Of a stretch of 64,000 nucleotides of DNA, positions 58,585 to 64,000 are shown one piece after another. The notes under the pieces were generated by a model that did no database searches, was not told the DNA's origin, and saw only the letters and a program-made list of their open reading frames with translations. The stretch is from Akkermansiaceae bacterium (lineage in GTDB: Bacteria > Verrucomicrobiota > Verrucomicrobiia > Verrucomicrobiales > Akkermansiaceae). The stretch is from NCBI GenBank assembly GCA_015061985.1, contig SUVN01000007.1:1-64000 (forward strand), given 5' to 3'. Each line of letters opens with the position of its first letter. The stretch's first letter is position 1. A program made the position numbers and the translations under genes.

Positions 58585-60633
58585 ATGAAACGCTCACTCC
58601 TCCTTATTGCTCTGACCGTCTCTGTTTCTTCACACACTCTCGCAGCCGTGGGGGATATGGTGAGCGGCAACGGCAGCTATGTAGCCGATGGTATCGTAGT
58701 CAGCGGTATCGGAACCGGCTATCTTCAGACCAGTCGAGCCAATTCCACCCGACTCTACGATAGTCGAAAGGGCACAGAGTGGGCCGGAAGTCAGGATTCA
58801 CTCATGTGCTGGCTGCACGCATCATCCAATGTCATCCAGTACTGGCAGAGCTATTATGGGGTATTCGCTAAACCCCAGGCCGGTTCTTATTACGATTATG
58901 ATGCTTCATGGAACACCGGTTTCCCGGAATCAAGTCAGGCAAAGCCACTGCCTTACGGGAGAATAGGAACGGAAGCCACCTCCTCTACAGATGAGTCTCA
59001 GGAGCCGGTGCCTGATGGCAGACGTCTGGCGGTAGCCCGCGATATGTATCTCTCTATTCCGAATTCCTCCTCGCAGCCTAGAAACTCGGGCGGTGTCTTC
59101 AGCTGGGCCTCAGAGTGGTTCTTCCGTGGTGCAGATCAATGGAAGAAGGCTGATGGTTCCACCATAGACTTAAGCGCCGGGGGCATGGTGCCTGATACCG
59201 GGGGATACTACGCCAACTACTTTGGAAAAGGAGATTACTTCCAACAGAATCTTTCCTACACAACCGTCTATTCCGATGTTCAGGAGAAAGCGTCGGATGT
59301 CCACAACACCACTACAGGCCAAGCTTTCGGCAGCACAGATACAGCAGAGGTAAAGGACTTGTTGCTCAAGGGATTCGGTGTCGAAAACGGAGTACAGTCG
59401 GAAAGTGGTAAGATAGTTTGCCTGGGTACAACTAATTCATATACAGGAAATGGGCATGTAATAACCTGCTACGGTTTTACAACGGATAATGAAGGGAACC
59501 TCAAATCCGTTCTGGTGGCGGATAATAACGGCAAGATTGACTCCTATAATTCCAGACTTATTGAGTTGTTTGTCAAGGTTGAAGAATATACTGATAAAAA
59601 CGGTGTAAAAAATCAGCAGATAGGTCTGTACAGAAAAGCCAATTTCTCCAGTCCTTTCATCTCCGGCACAGAGGGTGGAGTCAACTGCATCACCTCCATC
59701 TCTTTCATCAACACCCCGGAGGTCCTCCGAAACATGCTCGCTGAATACAGCGATACCGCAAACGAGGCACAGGTATGGAACGGCTCTGCCAACGAATGGC
59801 AAGCCCAACAGGGCAACACAGAAGAGCTGCCCACAGAATCCACCGGATGGGATGTGAACGTGAACGGCGACAACATTGCTGCAGAGCACCGGGGCTATTA
59901 CCACACCTACGCCTCAGACGGGCGGCGCGTACTCTTTGATGACCATGCAGCCGAAGGCAGTCGCAGTGTCACCATTACCGGAACCGTTGCCGCATCAAGC
60001 ATCGAAGTAGCCGCCGGCTACACGTTCAAAGCCGGAGAGAATGCGAAGCTGCAAGCAGGCGCAGACCTGATGATTCGCAGCATGTCCGACCTGCAGAGCG
60101 AGGTATCGCTGAACCTCCATGACCTGACGCTTGAATCCGGTTCAGAGCTTTCCTCCAATCAGGTCATTACGGTAGCCGGTGAGTTCCGGGCTGCCGGAGT
60201 CCCTGCGGCGGCAACCTACGCGCTGCGCAGCAGCATCACCCCGGTCAGCAGTGTGGATGCCGACCTTGATTTGACCGGAGCCACCGCCATCATATTGGAA
60301 CATACGGTCAACATGAACGGGCATCAGCTCCGGCTGCATTCCGACACCCCCATTACACTCAACTACGATGCAGCCGACAGCAACGTGCCGTTCTTCTCCA
60401 ACGTGGGCCAATTGCTCGTCACAACGACGGATGGGACAGAGTTGGAGCTGGCTCCCGGCTCCGATGTAACGCAGTACCTCACTCTCTACAGCAATGGCAC
60501 CCTGCTGCAAGGGGGGAGCATCATCTACTCCACCTCCGGCGATATCAGCCTCTCCGTTCCGGAACCAACCGGTACAGCGCTGAGTCTGCTGGCTCTGGCC
60601 GGGCTGGCAACGCGCCGCAGGAAAAAGCATTAA
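58585..60633 (+). CDS. PEP-tailed surface protein with N-terminal IdeS-like cysteine protease domain
   Basis: 682 residues from ATG at 58585 (MKRSLLLIALTVSVSSHTLA signal). Residues ~45-320 follow the protease at 19936-20706: Cys75 in SQDSLMCWLHASSNVIQYWQSYYG, SEWFFRGADQWKKADGS, AGGMVPDTGGYYANYF, His291 in GNGHVITCYGFTTDNEGNLKSV and Asp313 in LVADNNGK (the second Asp is Asn). Residues ~330-650 are a beta-rich passenger-like region with no obvious motif. The C-terminus VPEPTGTALSLLALAGLATRRRKKH is a PEP-type sorting tail with a hydrophobic helix and basic end. A surface-attached peptidase acting on host or microbial proteins is inferred. Confidence 0.8.
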   Translation: MKRSLLLIALTVSVSSHTLAAVGDMVSGNGSYVADGIVVSGIGTGYLQTSRANSTRLYDSRKGTEWAGSQDSLMCWLHASSNVIQYWQSYYGVFAKPQAGSYYDYDASWNTGFPESSQAKPLPYGRIGTEATSSTDESQEPVPDGRRLAVARDMYLSIPNSSSQPRNSGGVFSWASEWFFRGADQWKKADGSTIDLSAGGMVPDTGGYYANYFGKGDYFQQNLSYTTVYSDVQEKASDVHNTTTGQAFGSTDTAEVKDLLLKGFGVENGVQSESGKIVCLGTTNSYTGNGHVITCYGFTTDNEGNLKSVLVADNNGKIDSYNSRLIELFVKVEEYTDKNGVKNQQIGLYRKANFSSPFISGTEGGVNCITSISFINTPEVLRNMLAEYSDTANEAQVWNGSANEWQAQQGNTEELPTESTGWDVNVNGDNIAAEHRGYYHTYASDGRRVLFDDHAAEGSRSVTITGTVAASSIEVAAGYTFKAGENAKLQAGADLMIRSMSDLQSEVSLNLHDLTLESGSELSSNQVITVAGEFRAAGVPAAATYALRSSITPVSSVDADLDLTGATAIILEHTVNMNGHQLRLHSDTPITLNYDAADSNVPFFSNVGQLLVTTTDGTELELAPGSDVTQYLTLYSNGTLLQGGSIIYSTSGDISLSVPEPTGTALSLLALAGLATRRRKKH

Positions 60634-60768
60634 GCCCTCCGCAACAGCTTGCCAACAACCCACCCGACATCCCGTCGACTCACATAACTTGAGTTGCTTC
60701 CCGGTGAACGCATTTGAGTAGTGTCATACACTCGAAATGCGTTTGCCCTGCTCCGCAGCCTATTTTTC

Positions 60769-60797
60769 TTGACAAAAGCCGTGTGCAGGGGCAAAAT
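60769..60797 (+). promoter_or_regulatory. Promoter of the trpB attenuator transcript
   Basis: TTGACA (60769-60774), 17-bp spacer, CAAAAT (60792-60797); the leader peptide ATG is 17 nt downstream. Confidence 0.65.
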
Positions 60798-60814
60798 AGG
60801 CGCATCCATTACAC

Positions 60815-60874
60815 ATGAACACCGTTGCCATCCAGAACCGTTGGTGGTGGCCCTTGCAGCGAACAGCGTCGTAA
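60815..60874 (+). CDS. trpL: trp leader peptide with three consecutive Trp codons
   Basis: Nineteen residues: [19 protein letters not shown], stop TAA at 60872-60874. Codons 10-12 are TGG TGG TGG (60842-60850). Such a run is the hallmark of a ribosome-stalling leader peptide for tryptophan attenuation. It is followed by alternative RNA pairings and a terminator (separate entry) before trpB. Confidence 0.85.
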   Translation: MNTVAIQNRWWWPLQRTAS

Positions 60875-60959
60875 GGGACACGGAGTTTATGCATTTGGAT
60901 CAGCAAGATATATTTCACCGAATCGCGGACCTGTCGAACTTACGACAGGTCTTTTTTTA
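60851..60959 (+). promoter_or_regulatory. Tryptophan attenuator (alternative RNA structures)
   Basis: Terminator: GACCTGTCG (60928-60936) / CGACAGGTC (60943-60951), loop AACTTA, then TTTTTTTAT. Antiterminator: GTCGTAAG (60868-60875) pairs perfectly with CTTACGAC (60939-60946), which overlaps the terminator loop and 3' arm. Anti-antiterminator: CCCTT (60851-60855) pairs with AAGGG (60873-60877), using the antiterminator's left strand. Stalling at the Trp codons would cover CCCTT and let the antiterminator form. This gives low-Trp expression of trpB. Confidence 0.8.
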
Positions 60960-60999
60960 TTTCCCCATTTCTCACCATTCAACCCACATCCACAACAAA

Positions 61000-62304
61000 A
61001 TGAATACCGAAAACACCACAGAAATGCCCGCAAGCCACGGAAAAGCCTTGCACGGCGCGGCAAAATGCTCTAATATCCCCGCCGATATGGATTTCCGTAC
61101 TTACCTTCGCCATTATCCCGACAAGAACGGCTACTTCGGCCGATTCGGCGGTGCCTACCTGCCCGCAGAGCTGGAGCCCGCTTTCAAGGAGATTACCGAG
61201 GCCTACAACAGCATATGCCACTCCGCCCAGTTCATCAGCGAGCTGCGCCGCATCCGCAAGCAGTTTCAGGGGCGTCCCACTCCGGTGTACCACTGCGAGC
61301 GGCTCTCCCGCCTCAACGGCGGTGCGCAGATTTACCTCAAGCGCGAAGACCTGAACCACACCGGTGCCCACAAGCTCAACCACTGCATGGGTGAGGGCCT
61401 GCTGGCCAAGTTCATGGGCAAGAAGAAAATTATTGCCGAGACCGGCGCCGGACAACACGGCGTGGCGCTCGCCACCGCCGCCGCCTACTTTGGGCTGGAA
61501 TGCGAAATCCACATGGGTGAGGTCGATATCGCCAAGCAGGCACCCAACGTGACCCGCATGAAGATGCTGGGAGCCAATGTTGTCTGCGTCACCCACGGGC
61601 TCAAGACCCTCAAAGAAGCAGTGGACTCCGCATTCGAAGCCTACCTGCGCGATTATAAGAACGCCATCTACTGCATCGGTTCCGTTGTGGGGCCGCATCC
61701 CTTCCCCATGATGGTGCGCGATTTCCAGATGGTCATCGGCAATGAAGCCCGCGACCAGTTCCTGGAGATGACCGGCATCCTGCCGGACGTGGTATGCGCC
61801 TGCGTGGGCGGGGGCTCCAACTCCATGGGCATGTTCCCGGCTTTCCTCAATGACCCGGTGGACATCTACGGTATCGAACCGCTGGGGCGCGGCCCGTCTC
61901 TGGGTGACCATGCAGCCTCCATGCAGTTCGGTGAGGAAGGCATCATGCATGGATTCAACTCCATCATGCTCAAGGATGAAAACGGTGACCCCGCACCGGT
62001 CTACTCTATCTCCTCCGGACTGGATTACCCCTCCGTGGGGCCGGAGCATGCCTTCCTGCGCGACATCGGCCGCGTGAAGTATGAAAGTGTGAGCGATGAA
62101 GAGGCCGTGGATGCCTTCTTCAAGCTTTCTCGCTACGAGGGTATCATCCCCGCGCTGGAAAGCTCCCACGCCGTGGCATTTGCCATGCGCAAAGCCCGGG
62201 AGATGGGCACCGGCGCCATTCTCGCCAACTGCTCCGGCCGCGGCGACAAGGACGTGGACTACATTGCCGAACACTACGGCTACGGCGATAACTACAAGTT
62301 CTGA
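61000..62304 (+). CDS. trpB: Tryptophan synthase beta chain
   Basis: 434 residues from ATG at 61000; the longer frame passes through the attenuator and is not used. [39 protein letters not shown] (PLP Lys in HTGAHK), [37 protein letters not shown] and [12 protein letters not shown] are the PLP-enzyme motifs. It joins indole and serine. The ~25-residue N-terminal extension is longer than in E. coli TrpB. No trpA, trpC or trpF is adjacent, so this is a single-gene transcript under its own attenuator. Confidence 0.95.
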   Translation: MNTENTTEMPASHGKALHGAAKCSNIPADMDFRTYLRHYPDKNGYFGRFGGAYLPAELEPAFKEITEAYNSICHSAQFISELRRIRKQFQGRPTPVYHCERLSRLNGGAQIYLKREDLNHTGAHKLNHCMGEGLLAKFMGKKKIIAETGAGQHGVALATAAAYFGLECEIHMGEVDIAKQAPNVTRMKMLGANVVCVTHGLKTLKEAVDSAFEAYLRDYKNAIYCIGSVVGPHPFPMMVRDFQMVIGNEARDQFLEMTGILPDVVCACVGGGSNSMGMFPAFLNDPVDIYGIEPLGRGPSLGDHAASMQFGEEGIMHGFNSIMLKDENGDPAPVYSISSGLDYPSVGPEHAFLRDIGRVKYESVSDEEAVDAFFKLSRYEGIIPALESSHAVAFAMRKAREMGTGAILANCSGRGDKDVDYIAEHYGYGDNYKF

Positions 62305-62320
62305 TTTTTCTGACTCCCGC

Positions 62321-62356
62321 CCCCCCGAATCTGCCATGGTTCGGGGGGATTTTTTT
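62321..62356 (+). terminator. Terminator after trpB
   Basis: CCCCCCGAA (62321-62329) / TTCGGGGGG (62340-62348), loop TCTGCCATGG, then TTTTTTT. Confidence 0.88.
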
Positions 62357-62615
62357 ACCCGGCCTCAGCAAGAATGAGGAACTCTCCCTCATCGTGCTCC
62401 TTGGGCTTGATGCCCATGCGAATTTTGAAGCGGTCGGAGTTCCCGACCCGATAACGCTCAGAGAAACCACCACCCCGCGCTTCAACTTGGACGCGCTTAA
62501 CGGGGAATCCGTAGCCTACACCAAAGCCGGGCTTTTGTCTGTGCTGATAAAAATGTCCATACCTGAGGCAGAATGTAAATAGCGGAAGGTGTGAGCATTG
62601 CAAATGCTGTATCAA
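62355..62615 (-). pseudogene. C-terminal fragment of an unknown protein
   Basis: On the minus strand, codons ending at TAA (62355-62357) read PGFGVGYGFPVKRVQVEARG, then GGFSERYRVGNSDRFKIRMG and IKPKEHDEGEFLILAEAG. This has natural amino-acid character, unlike a shadow frame, but no start or upstream domain: codons beyond ~62560 turn into composition typical of the AT-rich region with the inverted repeats. It looks like a gene cut short where the invertible region begins. Confidence 0.5.
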
Positions 62616-62753
62616 GCCTAAAAGTAGAAAAATATTGAAAATTATTCACTTGTGGGGTGAATGATATTTATCTGAGTCAGTTTCCAAAAGCGTTGAATAA
62701 CCTTAACGTATTCATTATTTGATTTTTCTCACAACTACAGCATTTGCAATGCT
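62594..62753. repeat. Invertible-element candidate: 18-bp inverted repeats around 124 bp
   Basis: Left arm AGCATTGCAAATGCTGTA (62594-62611) and right arm TACAGCATTTGCAATGCT (62736-62753) are exact reverse complements. The 124-bp AT-rich spacer (62612-62735) sits about 115 bp upstream of the ATG of the PEP-tailed gene 62869-63639. This matches invertible promoters flipped by tyrosine recombinases. No consensus promoter pointing right is obvious in the present orientation. Confidence 0.65.
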
Positions 62754-62868
62754 GTATACTGCATTTAACGACTCGGAACAGGTGTCTAAGTGCACCCCTC
62801 GCGCGGGGGAACGGACACACCTGACGAAGTCATCTCTAACCCTTCAAAAAAAACAAGCTCTTACAATC

Positions 62869-63639
62869 ATGAAAAAGACTCTATTTATTGGTGTACTTGC
62901 GCTTCTGGTCAGTAACGTGCAAGCCTTGTCATTAAGTGATGCCCTTTATGCCGGAGTCGGCAATGAAGTAGCAGAAGATGTAAGCCTTACTACTGACGGA
63001 ACGGTTGCATTCAACTCCACGACTGCAATTTTTACCGTAGACACATCTGCATTGGTAAACTCCTATAAAGAAGGTGAATATATTGAACTCGCCTATATCA
63101 GTGATGAAGGAGGATACGTTTTTGGCTTTGGTGGCATGTGTGAAGATGACAGCATTGAAATATGGGGGCTCGGTAATAAAAATCCGGGGGAGAACACTGT
63201 ATATATATACGCAACTCCGATTACCTTAGCAATGAGTCAGATTTCATCCAGCGATTATTTAACGTTGACTCTGAGAGGATTGGCAGAGGATGGTGGCGGC
63301 ACTGCCTATGGACGTTATGCCTATGATGTGCATCTTGCGGGTAGCAACTCGAGATTTACAGGTTATCGTCATTGGACAAGTATAAGTGGCGGTCCCAAAA
63401 GGGAGGAATTGGAGGCTAAGGGGTATGAGTGGGATGATTTGTGGCTGAATACTGATATTGTAGGGGCTTACCATGTGTTCGGTCAAGCTCTTACAGCGAG
63501 TAGTGCAGATTTAAAGGCTTTAGAATCTGCAGCCGGAACGGCATATTTGGCAGCAACGCCTGCCATCCCCGAGCCCACCACCGCCACGCTCTCTCTGCTG
63601 GCTCTGGCAGGTCTGGCCGCACGCCGCCGTCGCAGGTAA
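62869..63639 (+). CDS. Secreted protein with PEP-type sorting tail
   Basis: 256 residues from ATG at 62869 (MKKTLFIGVLALLVSNVQA signal). The mature region is acidic/aromatic and beta-rich (VAFNSTTAIFTVDTSALVNS; GEYIELAYISDEGGYVFGFGGMC; LAMSQISSSDYLTLTLRGLAEDGGGTAYGRYAYD). The C-terminus ATPAIPEPTTATLSLLALAGLAARRRRR is a PEP-CTERM-like tail for sorting to the outer surface. The upstream frame from 62719 lacks signal features. GC is lower than in trpB. Function unknown, possibly phase-variable given the inverted repeats upstream. Confidence 0.8.
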   Translation: MKKTLFIGVLALLVSNVQALSLSDALYAGVGNEVAEDVSLTTDGTVAFNSTTAIFTVDTSALVNSYKEGEYIELAYISDEGGYVFGFGGMCEDDSIEIWGLGNKNPGENTVYIYATPITLAMSQISSSDYLTLTLRGLAEDGGGTAYGRYAYDVHLAGSNSRFTGYRHWTSISGGPKREELEAKGYEWDDLWLNTDIVGAYHVFGQALTASSADLKALESAAGTAYLAATPAIPEPTTATLSLLALAGLAARRRRR

Positions 63640-63664
63640 GATAATTTTCGGTAAATGTAAATGC

Positions 63665-63700
63665 AAGCCGTTGTCCCTGTCACATGGCAGCGGCTTTTTA
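63665..63700 (+). terminator. Terminator after the PEP-tailed gene
   Basis: AAGCCGTTG (63665-63673) / CAGCGGCTT (63688-63696), one mismatch, then TTTTT. Confidence 0.6.
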
Positions 63701-63785
63701 ATTACCGACTACCTAGACATCCGCCTTGGGGTGATAACAAACAACCGGAAGCGGGGGTGAGAGCTTAGCCAGAGGCCACGTTTAT

Positions 63786-63877
63786 TGCTCCGACCGCGGC
63801 AATAACTACAAGTTCTGATTTTTCTCACTCCGCGCCCCCCCGAATCTGCCATGGTTCGTTTTTTTACCCGGCCTCAG
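63786..63877 (+). repeat. Degenerate second copy of the trpB 3' end and terminator
   Basis: TGCTCCGACCGCGGC then AATAACTACAAGTTCTGATT, TTTCT-ACTCC-GC, CCCCCCCGAATCTGCCATGG, TTCG and TTTTTTTACCCGGCCTCAGC match 62230-62244 joined to 62287-62370. About 42 bases of trpB coding sequence are deleted and the terminator's G-run is lost. Together with the intact copy it brackets the PEP-tailed gene and inverted repeats. Confidence 0.75.
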
Positions 63878-63883
63878 CCGGTA

Positions 63884-64000
63884 TCAATGGTGGCAGTGAT
63901 GGTAGTCGTCGCAATCATCATCACAGTCGTCATCCTCCATAGCCAGATAAAGACACCCGGCATAGAAGGCGATGATGGCACCGTTTTCCAACACGGTCAC
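63884..64000 (-). CDS. C-terminal part of an unknown protein, Asp/Cys/His-rich tail (cut by window edge)
   Basis: Minus-strand codons from 64000 to the TGA at 63884-63886 read VTVLENGAIIAFYAGCLYLA and then MEDDDCDDDCDDYHHCHH. The hydrophobic stretch followed by a DDD-C-DDD-C-DD-HH-C-HH tail suggests a membrane-near metal-binding end. Start and main domain lie to the right of the window. No family recognised. Confidence 0.6.
   Translation of the reverse strand: MTVLENGAIIAFYAGCLYLAMEDDDCDDDCDDYHHCHH

Noticed and set aside
61000..62337. Long minus-strand open frame across trpB (and similar long shadows over leuA, ffh, gdhA, typA and feoB)
   Set aside because: These are antisense frames of GC-rich genes with no family motif; the true genes on the other strand have full motifs.
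1..64000. CRISPR array
   Set aside because: Repeats seen are coding (Sel1, RYYDSRG) or palindromic mosaics with variable units; none have constant repeats with equal-length unique spacers.

Overview
The window looks like a chromosomal segment of a Verrucomicrobium close to Akkermansia (inference). Two secreted proteins end in PEP-type sorting tails of the form PEPT-x-LSLLALAGLAARRRR. There is a run of three pseudopilin genes of the Verru_Chthon cassette type, a TIGR03790-family protein, many lipoproteins, and a gut-type gene complement. No rRNA, CRISPR array, plasmid or phage module was seen. One tRNA gene (Leu, anticodon AAG) is present.

Layout. 1-9.4 kb is accessory: the end of an IS110-family transposase, a secreted Sel1-repeat protein, twin lipoproteins with DnaJ-like Cys-rich motifs, an ankyrin lipoprotein, a tyrosine recombinase with a duplicated tail, DUF2851 and STAS genes, and several families of palindromic or dispersed repeats. 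9.4-18.9 kb is mostly housekeeping: a squalene/phytoene synthase-like gene, lepB, uppP, the pseudopilin trio, a lipoate ligase-like gene, purN, pth and leuA. 18.9-21.2 kb holds a compact operon coding for an IdeS/Mac-like cysteine protease, a lipoprotein and a chagasin-like (I42) cysteine-protease inhibitor. 21.3-29.9 kb has a phosphate transporter fused to a PhoU-like domain, a TIGR03790 protein, ffh and an OprB-like porin. 29.9-33.1 kb is the ferrous-iron operon feoA-feoB plus a 54-residue FeoB-associated Cys-rich protein. Here FeoB carries an inserted DUF805-like membrane segment, and the operon promoter overlaps a DtxR/IdeR-like palindrome.

33.3-43.1 kb carries thiamine genes (thi4-type, thiE, thiD), a RhuM remnant, an NhaC-type antiporter, an ankyrin lipoprotein, typA and gatCA. 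43.1-57.7 kb has a double nuclease-domain protein, gdhA, an NlpC/P60-like lipoprotein, xseA, a 20-residue-repeat secreted protein, tRNA-Leu, a second phosphate transporter, a GtrA protein, a ketopantoate reductase-like gene and an unusual alpha/beta hydrolase whose nucleophile position is Asp. 57.7-64 kb has a decayed IS30-family transposase, a second IdeS-like domain on a PEP-tailed surface protein, trpB behind a textbook Trp-codon attenuator, and a second PEP-tailed protein gene. Just upstream of that last gene are 18-bp perfect inverted repeats 124 bp apart, the architecture of an invertible (phase-variable) promoter.

Two themes recur. First, at least seven genes (ffh, purN, the panE-like gene, thi4, the second pit, a membrane protein at 27.7 kb, and feoA) have sigma70-type promoters with exact 17-bp spacers whose -10 box lies only 6-16 nt before the ATG, pointing to leaderless or near-leaderless mRNAs. 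Second, the gaps between genes are filled with small-hairpin mosaics joined by short constant words such as GAAATT or TGAAAG. All statements come from reading the sequence; no database search was run.
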